This document shows, in pieces, positions 42,326 through 50,215 of a stretch of DNA of 64,000 nucleotides. Position 1 is the stretch's first letter. Every line of letters starts with the position of its first letter. The DNA comes from RI-153 sp963721725 (GTDB taxonomy: Bacteria; Chloroflexota; Anaerolineae; Caldilineales; Caldilineaceae), in the NCBI GenBank assembly GCA_963721725.1, contig CAVRLX010000017.1:186001-250000 (forward strand). The letters run 5' to 3'. Under the pieces are notes generated by a model. It had not been told where the DNA came from. It saw only the letters and a program-made list of their open reading frames with translations, and searched no databases. Position numbers and translations under genes: made by a program.

Positions 42326-43674
42326 GATCTGCGCCTTTTGTTCCAAAGCGAGAGATGGCCCACGATCACAGCCACCACGAGCACAAGCAGCGCGCCATTA
42401 TGCCCGCTGATCTGTTGCCAAATCTGGATCTGTTCGGCGTGGGTGGGTGGCTGATTGCGCAGCAGACGATAGCCGTTGCCGCCGCTGTAGCCAGAGACAA
42501 TCCCCAACAATTGGCCGCTGTCCACATAGGGTCGCAATACGGGATCGGCGGCGGCACTGGTCAGGGCCACGGTGGGCACGCGGTTAAGTGGCTGCACCTG
42601 TTCGAGCCAATGTTGCACGGCATTGGGGCTGGCGGCGATGACCACGGCCAGGGCCGGGGGGGCATCGTCCAAAGTTGCCAGCGCCGAAAGCGAGCCGGCG
42701 CGCCGGCCTTGTACGTCGGCAGGCATCCCCACGAGGGGGGCTTGCCCCAACAGCGGCAGCGTGGAAATGCCGCCGGGCAAAAAGCCCGCTTCCACAGGCA
42801 TGGAGTCTACGGCGCGCAATCTGTCGGCGGTAGAGGGCTGCACCTGTGCAATCAAACGGCGCGCCGTGGCTGGTCCCAGCGGAAGTTGGCTGACGATGAC
42901 TAATTGGGTTTGACGCGTGAAGAGATGGGCGATCACAGGCGCAGCCACCAGATCCATTTCGCCAGCCGTGGCCGGATCATAGGCCCAATTCACCAACACA
43001 ATCGCCCCCACCGGCAGCGCATCCACCGCCGCGTAGACAGCGTCCAGACCAGGCCAGACATGGGGCAGGGTTTCGCCGGGCTGCCAACGCCCCCCCACCA
43101 AAACGAGCAGCATAGCCATGAGAAGCCATTCGAGCCAGCGTCGCCGTTGCAAGCCTGCGCCGTGGATCGGTTCGGATGGCGCTGGATCACCGAGCAGCGG
43201 CACCTCAGCGGCGAAGATCTGTCGCCACTGGCGGCGCGCCTCGTCGTTGGGCCATTCTCCTAGCCCAGAGGGGCGTGTTGATGGGCTATCCAGTGGGAAA
43301 TAGGCGTCTATCGAGAGCGGGTCGAGCAGTATGGGCGCTTCGCGGTCTGCGCGTGTGGGGGTAAAATCAGGCGGCGACGGGTCAAGCGGACGCGGCTCCT
43401 GGCTGGGCGGCGGATCGGATTGGCTATGCAACGACGGACGACGCAACCGGGAACGGTCCGCTTGTTCGTTGCCACTGGGCAAAGGGCGATGGGGTTGAGG
43501 GCGGCGGGCAGGGCGGGGCGGGTGCGCTGGCAATGGCTCATCAGTGGGGTTGGGGTCAGGCCGCGCAAGGGAGTCGGTATCGACATCCTGCAAATTTGTG
43601 CCGCAAAACGCGGAAAACAAGGTCTCAACTGGATTACTCTTGCCACAGTGAGGACAGCCAAAGCTAGAGGTCAT
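42322..43674 (-). CDS. Zinc-ribbon membrane-anchored protein of unknown function
   Basis: A 450-residue protein in four parts. First a degenerate zinc ribbon (GCPHCGKSN...FCGTNL, with three of the usual four Cys), then a Pro/Arg-rich linker of about 100 residues and a helix (LEWLLMAMLLVLVGG near 195). Next is an ordered domain of about 200 residues (VGAIVLVNWAYDPATAGEMDL, LVIVSQLPLGPATARRLIAQ, PALAVVIAASPNAVQHWLEQ), and last a C-terminal helix (GALLVLVVAVIVGHLSLW). The ordered domain has a Rossmann-like alternation and probably lies outside the membrane. I start at 43674 (MTSSFGCPHCG), where ATGA overlaps the upstream stop. No enzyme motif is recognised. Confidence 0.72.
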   Translation of the reverse strand: MTSSFGCPHCGKSNPVETLFSAFCGTNLQDVDTDSLARPDPNPTDEPLPAHPPRPARRPQPHRPLPSGNEQADRSRLRRPSLHSQSDPPPSQEPRPLDPSPPDFTPTRADREAPILLDPLSIDAYFPLDSPSTRPSGLGEWPNDEARRQWRQIFAAEVPLLGDPAPSEPIHGAGLQRRRWLEWLLMAMLLVLVGGRWQPGETLPHVWPGLDAVYAAVDALPVGAIVLVNWAYDPATAGEMDLVAAPVIAHLFTRQTQLVIVSQLPLGPATARRLIAQVQPSTADRLRAVDSMPVEAGFLPGGISTLPLLGQAPLVGMPADVQGRRAGSLSALATLDDAPPALAVVIAASPNAVQHWLEQVQPLNRVPTVALTSAAADPVLRPYVDSGQLLGIVSGYSGGNGYRLLRNQPPTHAEQIQIWQQISGHNGALLVLVVAVIVGHLSLWNKRRRS

Positions 43675-44309
43675 GGGGCAGGATTTCCACTCTGTGCCAG
43701 CAGGCGCACGCCCACCAACATGGCAGCCAATGCTCCCCCCAGCAGTGCGCCACGCAGTGCCGCCATGATGGGCCAGGTGAGCAGCCAATCGGCTAAATTC
43801 ACCAGAATGGGGGGCATGAAAGCCAAGGTTAAGGGTGTCTGCACGGCAAAGGCCAACAGCGCGCCGGTGAAAATCCAGGTGGCACCCGCCCGATCCAGGC
43901 GCAGATAGCGGTAGGCGGCAGAGAGCAAAAAGAGCGCGGTGAGGGCAAAAAGGGTAGCCTGCCCCGGCGCGATGAACGCATCAAAGATCCATTCCATAAG
44001 CGGAGTGGTGGTGCCCGCCGCGCCAAGCATGCCCACCACAAAGACGCCGCCAAAGGCCACCAGCAAGAGCAGGCTCAACGGCCATTCTGGTTCGCCGTGG
44101 AGAATGCGCCGGATGTGTACCCAGAGCAGGCTGACAATGCCCAGCAGCAGTGCGAACCCCGTTACGCCCAGCACCCAGGCATAGAGCGCCGTCGCTACTG
44201 GCGACATCCACGGCACCCGGCCTAGGCGGTCGGCCAGCACAATCCCCGCTGTAAGCAGGGTAATGGCAAGGCCAATGCGGTTGATCCAACGCGAGTGTGG
44301 AAAAAACAT
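43671..44309 (-). CDS. Polytopic membrane protein of unknown function
   Basis: A 212-residue protein with about six hydrophobic helices (IGLAITLLTAGIVLAD, LYAWVLGVTGFALLLGIVSLLW, SLLLLVAFGGVFVVGML, ATLFALTALFLLSAAYRYL, IFTGALLAFAVQTPL, AALRGALLGGALAAMLVG). No family recognised. The start at 44309 (MFFPHSRWINRIG) is preceded by GGAGAGG. The gene lies 14 bases after the previous stop and overlaps the next by ATGA, so it belongs to the coupled operon. Confidence 0.72.
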   Translation of the reverse strand: MFFPHSRWINRIGLAITLLTAGIVLADRLGRVPWMSPVATALYAWVLGVTGFALLLGIVSLLWVHIRRILHGEPEWPLSLLLLVAFGGVFVVGMLGAAGTTTPLMEWIFDAFIAPGQATLFALTALFLLSAAYRYLRLDRAGATWIFTGALLAFAVQTPLTLAFMPPILVNLADWLLTWPIMAALRGALLGGALAAMLVGVRLLAQSGNPAP

Positions 44310-44323
44310 CTGCCTCTCCCCGG

Positions 44324-44887
44324 TTAGGCGCGCCAAGCGGCCAGCAGCAGCGCAACCACCAGCAGCAATGTTGCCCACATCTCCCCTTGATCTACCCAGG
44401 TGCTGCGCGTCACGGGCACAGGTGCAGGCACAAAAAGATCATCGGCCAGCAGACAGGGCAAAAAGGTGAGATCGATGGGTTCGCTGCCCGGCATAGACGT
44501 AGGCGTGAGCATCCAGGCCATGCCCGCGGGTAACATATGCGATTCGGCGGCATCCGGCGGACGAGCAATGCTCAACGAGGCCGCGTAGGTGGCCCAATCA
44601 GCACCGGCATACCAGAGCAGAGGGGATTTTGCCGATGTGCGGGATTGGCTCCATTGCAGGGTCGTCGCCCACCAGAGATCGCCATCCCCCCCCACCAACA
44701 CCAGCGGATCGCGCAGGGTGGCGGATCGGCGGGCCAGCCGGGCCGAGGCCAGCCAGCCAGAGAGGCTTTCGGGTTGAAATCCAGCCATGCCCAACGAAAG
44801 CAAGGGACGCTGCCCTGCTTCAATGCCGATTTCAACGCTCTGTTGCCAATAGGCGGTCAGAGTTTCGGGGGTGTCATATCGGTTCAT
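44324..44887 (-). CDS. Single-pass membrane-anchored protein of unknown function
   Basis: A 187-residue protein with a polar N-terminal domain (PETLTAYWQQSVEIGIEAGQ, RDPLVLVGGDGDLWWATTLQW, MLPAGMAWMLTPTSMPG) and one C-terminal helix (MWATLLLVVALLLAAWRA). Tail-anchored topology is implied. The start overlaps the stop of the upstream small gene as ATGA. No family recognised. The LVGGDGDL segment is only a short motif and not enough to infer nucleotide binding. Confidence 0.68.
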   Translation of the reverse strand: MNRYDTPETLTAYWQQSVEIGIEAGQRPLLSLGMAGFQPESLSGWLASARLARRSATLRDPLVLVGGDGDLWWATTLQWSQSRTSAKSPLLWYAGADWATYAASLSIARPPDAAESHMLPAGMAWMLTPTSMPGSEPIDLTFLPCLLADDLFVPAPVPVTRSTWVDQGEMWATLLLVVALLLAAWRA

Positions 44888-45174
44888 TCTGGCTTAGGGG
44901 AGGTGGAAACTGCCGACAGGCCAAGCAGGTAGGCTTCTAAACGGGCGGGGCCATGTGGGTGCGAAAGCAGTTCGGCCCATGCGCCCAGGGGTAGATCAGG
45001 CCAAAGCCAGGTCAGCGGGAGGCCGGCCCAGCAGAGTTGCCCCGCCATAAAGGCCAGCGGTCGATGGCCCGCCACAAAGAGCAACGTGGGCAGAACTAAG
45101 GTACGTTTGGTTAAAAATTCTCCGATGGGGATGAGCATAAGCTCTGGATTTTGCGTCAACGTATGCCTCTGCAC
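44884..45174 (-). CDS. Small membrane protein, first gene of the unknown operon
   Basis: A 96-codon frame with one to two hydrophobic stretches (RTLVLPTLLFVAGHRPLAFM, AGQLCWAGLPLTWLW). The start is uncertain: GTG at 45174, TTG at 45159 behind AGAGG, or ATG at 45138 (MLIPIGEFLTK). It ends in an ATGA overlap with the next gene, the main support for its being real. It begins 60-100 bases after cobT on the same strand. Confidence 0.55.
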   Translation of the reverse strand: MQRHTLTQNPELMLIPIGEFLTKRTLVLPTLLFVAGHRPLAFMAGQLCWAGLPLTWLWPDLPLGAWAELLSHPHGPARLEAYLLGLSAVSTSPKPE

Positions 45175-45236
45175 TCGTCACAAACACCGTCTGCCATTGT
45201 ACCATACAGCGCGGGCAGCGGCGGGATCGCCATCGA

Positions 45237-46313
45237 TCACGCAAGCCCTGAAGTGATGTCCGCCGCACGCGTTGCCATCTCGGCAAAGGTCGCCATGCCG
45301 TTAAGTGTAGCCAGCGCCGCTTCTAGCAAAGGCAGAGCCAGGAGCGCGCCGGTGCCTTCGCCCAGGCGCAGGTCGAGATCCAAAAGGGGAAGCAAGCCTA
45401 GATGGTCGAGGAGGGCACGATGGCCGGGTTCCTGGGAACGGTGACCGGCGATCATAAACGCCGTGCTGGCCGGACAGAGCCGCGCGGCACAGGCTGCCCC
45501 GGCGGTAGCGATCACGCCGTCGAGAAGCACAGCCCGCCGTGCCGCCGCGGTTGCCAACACAATGCCCGCAATGGCGGCGATCTCCAACCCGCCCACTTTT
45601 GCCAATATGTCTAGGGCATCGGCAGGGTCGGGGCGGTGCAAGGCTAGGGCCGCTTCGATAATCTGGCATTTGCGCTGCCAGCCTGCCGCATCCACGCCTG
45701 TGCCGTGGCCGGTGACGGCGGCCACGGGTTGCCCGCTGAGCACGGCGGCAATGGCGGCGCTGGGCGTAGTGTTGCCGATGCCCATTTCGCCGGGGATGAG
45801 CAGTTGCGCGCCGGCGTCGATCTGGCGGGTGGCGGCGCTTATGCCCGCTTCGATGGCAACGATCACTTCGTCGCGCGTCAAGGCTGGCTCTTGGGCCAGG
45901 TTGCGTGTCCCCCAGCGCACCTTCGCCTGGATCAAGCCTGGGTGATCGGACAGCGCCGCCGCCACGCCCACGTCCAACACAGTTACCGAGGCTTGCTGTT
46001 GGCGGGCCAGCACGTTGACGGCTGCGCCCCCTGCCAGAAAGTTGGCAACCATCTGCGCTGTGACCGCCGAGGGAAACGCGCTCACGCCCTCTGCGGTCAC
46101 ACCATGATCACCGGCACAGACGATCACTGCCCTCGGCCAGAGCGCTGCATCCAGCCGCCCATAAATGCCCGCCAATTGGATGCTGAGGCTTTCTAGCCGT
46201 CCCAGTGCGCCCGGCGGTTTGGTCAACTGGGATTGGCGGGCGCGGGCGGCTGTCATGGCAGATTGATCCAGCATGCCAATGGCGGCGATGGTGGAGAGGA
46301 GAAGTTTGGTCAT
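45237..46313 (-). CDS. cobT: Nicotinate-nucleotide-dimethylbenzimidazole phosphoribosyltransferase
   Basis: CobT makes alpha-ribazole phosphate for the lower ligand of cobalamin. The 358-residue protein has LTKPPGALGRLESLSIQLAG, VIVCAGDHGVTAEGVSAFPSAVT, IPGEMGIGNTTPSAAIAAVL, TGHGTGVD and the catalytic Glu in LRLGEGTGALLAL. Length is normal. Start at ATG 46313 (MTKLLLSTIAAIG); the longer open frame adds 19 unlike residues. The Shine-Dalgarno is weak. No other cobalamin gene is in the window; the following operon includes a MutL-like protein, and MutL proteins elsewhere accompany B12-dependent mutases, a loose link only. Confidence 0.95.
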   Translation of the reverse strand: MTKLLLSTIAAIGMLDQSAMTAARARQSQLTKPPGALGRLESLSIQLAGIYGRLDAALWPRAVIVCAGDHGVTAEGVSAFPSAVTAQMVANFLAGGAAVNVLARQQQASVTVLDVGVAAALSDHPGLIQAKVRWGTRNLAQEPALTRDEVIVAIEAGISAATRQIDAGAQLLIPGEMGIGNTTPSAAIAAVLSGQPVAAVTGHGTGVDAAGWQRKCQIIEAALALHRPDPADALDILAKVGGLEIAAIAGIVLATAAARRAVLLDGVIATAGAACAARLCPASTAFMIAGHRSQEPGHRALLDHLGLLPLLDLDLRLGEGTGALLALPLLEAALATLNGMATFAEMATRAADITSGLA

Positions 46314-46424
46314 GGCATTTGGGATGGGAGGAAGTAAGGAATAATGCGTAATGTGCTCAAGGTAGGTCATCTGTGAGATTGGGAGAATTCTGTAAATCGC
46401 CTACTCTCTTAACCGCCTTACTTT

Positions 46425-46509
46425 CAGAACTTACGCAGTTGACCCAGAAGTCGAACTTTTGGGAAAAGTTCGACTTCTCCCGTCGCAATAGTCTGATGCG
46501 TAAGTCCTG
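46425..46509. mobile_element. MITE-like element with terminal repeats and 5-bp target duplication
   Basis: An 85-bp non-coding element bounded by CAGAACTTACGCA and the inverse of CAGGACTTACGCA (12 of 13 match), flanked on both sides by ACTTT (46420-46424 and 46510-46514). Inside is a perfect 15-bp inverted repeat, AGAAGTCGAACTTTT at 46446-46460 with its complement at 46464-46478. It carries no transposase and must have been moved by one acting in trans. Confidence 0.88.
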
Positions 46510-46560
46510 ACTTTCTCTGCATAACCTTGAACATGGCATCCAACGTCTACTTATTCCGCT

Positions 46561-48180
46561 CTATTGCTCTACATTACCTTTTCCGCCATCCAGCCGCGTC
46601 TGTGCGCCATCCACAAGGCGGTCGTAGTGTGGCCCCAAGCCGACAATGGTGGGGACATGCCAGATGCGGGCGGCGGCAACGATGGGATCAAGCGGGGTTC
46701 CGGCAGCGGCCAGCAAGCCACCGGCCACGGGCAACGTAGGCGTCCAACCGCTGTCCAGTTGGCGTGTGCCCACCACAGCACTGGCACATAGAATAGGTTG
46801 TAGACCCTTTTGACGGCGCAGCGGGCCTTTGGCCTCCCCAACCACGGCAGGCAGCCCTTGATGAATCGGGTACGCTTCGACCTCATCCAAAATCAGATCG
46901 CCAGGCTGGGCGCGCACCCATTGGTCAACCTTGACCCGGCGGGCCTCTGCGGTGGCGTGGATTTCGTCACGATTGGCAATGTTCCACTCGCCGGTCATCA
47001 TGCGCTTTAACTCTTCCAGTTCGAAGAGGAAAGTTTCATCGGCGCTGCGAATGCGCTCATCATGGCTGGCTTCTTCGCCCGCGGCCCGCGCCCACAGACG
47101 TGTCCCAGCCAGAATATAGGCGAAGGCATAGAGCGCACGGCTTTGCAGCACAGAGAGCGAGCGGATGTGGGCCAGATGGCGCTCGGCCTCTTTGCGTTGA
47201 GCGCTATCAATAGATTGGAGCAAGTGGGCGGTGGCTGCCGCCGAAGGGATGCGCGCCGGTTCGCGCACGTTACCACGCGGACAGGCCAGAATGCCCTTGA
47301 ACAAAAAGCGCGGCTGTTCGCTCCAGCGCGGGTTGGAAAGCTCGCCTTCGCCAGTCGCCCAATGTCCATAGCTATCAAGCAGCGCTTCCAAAGAGGCGCT
47401 AAATTCCTGATCGGGACAGGTACTCTGCCAATCACCAAACTCGTCACCCGCCAGCCAGGCGAGAACGTTTTCATCTTTGCGCGCCTGGGCGGCCAGTTGC
47501 AACAGAGTATGGGTGAGATCCAATTCCACCAATCCTTGCAGATCCGAAAGCGTGTTGTTGACCCATTGGATGCGTTCGGTGGCGGGGGTGGCCCGGCTCA
47601 TCTGCAAGAGGGCATTGTAGGCGCGCTCCAAGTTGTGGCGAGCGGCATAAAAAGCCATCAGGCTATCGACGCCTTGTGGCTCAATCTCTTCCATGATCTG
47701 CAAAATCTCGGCCTGGGTCCAGCGCATGCGCCTCACTTTTTGATACCACGCCCGCGCCTTGGCTGTGATGGCCTCCATATCGGTGGAGAGCGACTGCAAC
47801 TGCGCCTCCAGGCGGCGCTGGCTGAGGTTGTTGCGGAATGTGCCAATAAAATTGGATTTGGCAACGGTGCACAAGGCAAACGGCTCACCGTTGATCTCAA
47901 AGACCATTGGCTCCAAACCGGCAAACTCGGCATCGCGCTGGCAGATCCACTTAATATCAAGATAGGGGCGACCATAGTGGTGGCGCATAATCTTGGGGGG
48001 CGCATAGGGCAAGGTCAAGCCCAGGCGATCATAATACCGATACCAGGCGTGTTTGCTGATCTCGGCCAGCACACTATAGCTAAACGGCGTCAGAATATCG
48101 GAAAACGGCTGGAGCGGCACTCGGCTCCAGACGTGTTGGGCGCTTTGCAATGATTGGCTATCACACGTATAGGCGTACAA
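46561..48180 (-). CDS. PEP-utilising-enzyme-like protein lacking the phosphohistidine
   Basis: A 539-residue protein aligned by eye to the C-terminal part of PEP-synthase/rifampin-phosphotransferase-like enzymes: PFSDILTPFSYSVLAEIS at the start, YGHWATGEGELSNPRWSEQP in the middle, and a swivelling domain at the end (GDLILDEVEAYPIH, GWTPTLPVAGGLLAAAGTPL, VPTIVGLG, TRLDGGKGNVEQ). Where the family has the phospho-carrier His (LSHGAIVARE), this reads PLDPIVAAAR, so phosphotransfer by the usual route is impossible. The N-terminal ATP-grasp domain is also absent. I start at TTG 48180 behind GAGGA, just after a promoter, because the longer frame would overlap the divergent gene. Perhaps a regulatory or scaffold paralogue. 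Confidence 0.7.
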   Translation of the reverse strand: MYAYTCDSQSLQSAQHVWSRVPLQPFSDILTPFSYSVLAEISKHAWYRYYDRLGLTLPYAPPKIMRHHYGRPYLDIKWICQRDAEFAGLEPMVFEINGEPFALCTVAKSNFIGTFRNNLSQRRLEAQLQSLSTDMEAITAKARAWYQKVRRMRWTQAEILQIMEEIEPQGVDSLMAFYAARHNLERAYNALLQMSRATPATERIQWVNNTLSDLQGLVELDLTHTLLQLAAQARKDENVLAWLAGDEFGDWQSTCPDQEFSASLEALLDSYGHWATGEGELSNPRWSEQPRFLFKGILACPRGNVREPARIPSAAATAHLLQSIDSAQRKEAERHLAHIRSLSVLQSRALYAFAYILAGTRLWARAAGEEASHDERIRSADETFLFELEELKRMMTGEWNIANRDEIHATAEARRVKVDQWVRAQPGDLILDEVEAYPIHQGLPAVVGEAKGPLRRQKGLQPILCASAVVGTRQLDSGWTPTLPVAGGLLAAAGTPLDPIVAAARIWHVPTIVGLGPHYDRLVDGAQTRLDGGKGNVEQ

Positions 48181-48228
48181 ACAGTTCCTCGCTTTTCTAG
48201 AAAAAAGCTCAATTAAAGTCCATCGTGT

Positions 48229-48257
48229 ATTGTCTTTGGAAGCGAGGCGAATGTCAA
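48229..48257 (-). promoter_or_regulatory. Promoter of the PEP-utilising-enzyme-like gene
   Basis: TTGACA (48257-48252) and GACAAT (48234-48229) with 17-base spacing. It implies a transcript start near 48222 and supports the TTG start at 48180. Confidence 0.65.
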
Positions 48258-48401
48258 CTCTGGTTACGCGGAATCGGCGCTCAACTTTGTGACAGCAAGG
48301 CCCCGTGAAAGGAGCAAAGCTGTTTGCCTTTTTGGGGGTTGTAATGTTCAATACTTGCCTAAAGCCGGTTCGAGAGGATAGATCAGGGTTTGGAGGAGAG
48401 A

Positions 48402-49094
48402 ATGGGAAAAGGTGTGCGTGGCCCGGCCAGAGAGACAACCAGCAGTCCGATGCTCGTCTTTGTGGATGCCGATATTATTAGCGGGCGCGATGAGATCGCC
48501 CGTGAACAGTTATTGAATAAGCTGCGCGAATATCGTTCGCACGCAGTGGCACCGCTCTGGGTGAGTTGGCTGCGCCAGCGTGCCGATCTGCGCTTTGCCT
48601 GTTTTGTGCGCGATGTACGCGAGTTTAATAGCTTTATGTTGGATGTGGTGCGCTGTGTGGAAGGCGTACGCGAAACCCGCACCACGCTGAGTTTTGGCGG
48701 GCGCGCCAATATTAACACCTTGCTTGAACTGGAGATGGAGGTTAGCCCCAACAGCCAGACGGTGGCGGCCAATGTTTTAATCGATGTTGAGGCGGGGGCG
48801 GACCGGCGCTGTTTTCAGAGCCTACTCGATCTGCCCCCCCATCCGGGCGTGCGACGCGTCTGGCTGCTCAACACCTATCACAGCCACAACGCCGATCTCA
48901 TGCTCTTTTTGCTGGGCGATGATATGTCGGCGCTGACGGGGTATGTCATGAGTTGGGTGCGGACGACGCCGGGTGTGGTGGACACCGAAATGACCACTAT
49001 GCTAGATTGGCGCTGGATGGCCGGCCCCGATGATATTGTGGATGTGTGCGAACATTTCTTCATTCAGCAAAGCCATCGCAGGGCGTTTCGCTGA
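48402..49094 (+). CDS. Tandem RAM (Lrp/AsnC effector-domain)-like protein without HTH
   Basis: A 230-residue protein with two Lrp/AsnC ligand-binding-like units. One is RFACFVRDVREFNSFMLDVVRCVEGVRETRTTL (about 60-95). The other is VWLLNTYHSHNADLMLFLLGDDMSALTGYVMSWVRTTPGVVDTEMTTMLDW (about 150-205, quoted in part). The N-terminus carries a helix-rich charged stretch rather than a recognisable helix-turn-helix, so it may be an effector sensor or a dimer partner, not a DNA binder. Start at ATG 48402 behind GGAGGAG. Divergent from the PEP-enzyme-like gene, 220 bases apart, which may mark a shared function. Confidence 0.6.
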   Translation: MGKGVRGPARETTSSPMLVFVDADIISGRDEIAREQLLNKLREYRSHAVAPLWVSWLRQRADLRFACFVRDVREFNSFMLDVVRCVEGVRETRTTLSFGGRANINTLLELEMEVSPNSQTVAANVLIDVEAGADRRCFQSLLDLPPHPGVRRVWLLNTYHSHNADLMLFLLGDDMSALTGYVMSWVRTTPGVVDTEMTTMLDWRWMAGPDDIVDVCEHFFIQQSHRRAFR

Positions 49095-49103
49095 GGGTAG
49101 ATT

Positions 49104-49235
49104 TTAACGCGGAGTCGCAGAGAGCAGAATGACAGAAAACTCAGGCGTGAACTATCCAGGGGGCAATCTCCGTGCTCAGGATAGAGTAGCCCAAGTCCGC
49201 TCTTTGCGTCTCTGCACCTTTGCGTTAAAACGGGT
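49104..49235. repeat. Imperfect inverted repeat in intergenic space
   Basis: TTTTAACGCGGAGTCGCAGAGAG near 49104 has a broken inverted partner CTCTTTGCGTCTCTGC...GCGTTAAAA near 49200-49235. No gene is seen in this 185-base gap; a degenerate repeat element is likely. Confidence 0.5.
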
Positions 49236-49279
49236 GGATTTCGTGCTGTTGTGCCAGTTTTCCCTCAGTCCTCTCCGCG

Positions 49280-49951
49280 TTAGAATCCCGCTTCCCTTGC
49301 TGCCTCGGCCACAAACCGATGGCTGAGCGCGTGAAAGCGTCCCCAATCTCCCCACACCGGCGACTCTGTCCCCACGGCTTCAAGTATGTCGGCCACCTGT
49401 GGCATCTCGGCCAGGGCGCGCCATTGCCAGCCCGCCAGATGTTCCTCTGGGTCCACTGTTTGCGGATCGGCATCGGCGGGCGCGGCGATTAAAAAGTGAT
49501 AGGTGGCGAAGCGGTGAACTCTGCTTTGGGAACGGTGATAGATTTCGTATTCCAGCGTGCCCAAAAAGCGTTGCAGCGTAACCACAGGCACAGGCTGCGG
49601 AGCCATGCGTCCAATGGTGGGCAAGCTCAGGTGAAAGCTGGTCTCTTCGGCAATCTCGCGCACCAGCGTTTCCAACACGGCCTCGCCGGTGTGGATGCCG
49701 CCAGTGGGCAGACGAAAAGCCACGTCGGGATAGAAAGTTTTGCGATGTAGCAGCACTCCATCCCCCGGCTCGCCCCGGTGCAGAACATAGCAGATCTCGG
49801 CGCGCCGCCCCGCAGAGGTGATCAACTGATGGTCGCCATCGAGAAAAGGCGAATCCACGCTCAATTCGAGACGGTGATGGGGGGCGCTGCCAAGTTGGCG
49901 ATGTAACGCCGCCAGTTCGCTGGCTTCCACAGCCTGGGTCAGGGTTTGCAA
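49280..49951 (-). CDS. Nudix hydrolase
   Basis: A 223-residue Nudix protein. The Nudix box (residues 84-106) keeps its key residues: Gly-Gly start, Glu in HTGEAV, and REIAEETSF with the metal-binding Glu residues. A beta-rich N-terminal region of about 50 residues (HHRLELSVDSPFLDGDHQLI) precedes it and a tail helix follows. Substrate unknown. The start is TTG 49951 behind AAGGATT (no ATG is available at that end). Confidence 0.9.
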   Translation of the reverse strand: MQTLTQAVEASELAALHRQLGSAPHHRLELSVDSPFLDGDHQLITSAGRRAEICYVLHRGEPGDGVLLHRKTFYPDVAFRLPTGGIHTGEAVLETLVREIAEETSFHLSLPTIGRMAPQPVPVVTLQRFLGTLEYEIYHRSQSRVHRFATYHFLIAAPADADPQTVDPEEHLAGWQWRALAEMPQVADILEAVGTESPVWGDWGRFHALSHRFVAEAAREAGF

Positions 49952-50020
49952 CGAGAAATCCTTTTTTGCGCGAACCTGTATGGGTCAGCAAAACTTACCG
50001 CAAACCGGGATAGTGTAGTC

Positions 50021-50215
50021 TTACCGCCGGATGCTGGCAAAGGCCACGCCGATGATCCCCACCATCAGCCCGGCAAACGAAAGACCGTAGGTCAGAAAGA
50101 CCAACGGAAAGCTCGCTTCCCAGATGCGCATGACCATGAGAATGCTAAAAACCACAGATAGAATAAGGCACACAGCGCCGAAAAGAATAAACCAGCGTGG
50201 CCGTATGTCCATCAT
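50021..50215 (-). CDS. Small two-helix membrane protein, last gene of the peptide ABC operon
   Basis: A 64-residue protein: MMDIRPRWFILFGAVCLILSVVFSILMVMRI and a second helix FPLVFLTYGLSFAGLMVGIIGVAF (each quoted in part), ending in ASIRR. Its ATG overlaps the ATPase stop (ATGA), which is good evidence that it is real. It might stabilise or regulate the transporter; no family recognised. Confidence 0.7.
   Translation of the reverse strand: MMDIRPRWFILFGAVCLILSVVFSILMVMRIWEASFPLVFLTYGLSFAGLMVGIIGVAFASIRR

Noticed and set aside
46314..46370. Longer N-terminus for CobT
   Set aside because: Nineteen extra residues are unlike the family; the ATG at 46313 fits CobT proteins.
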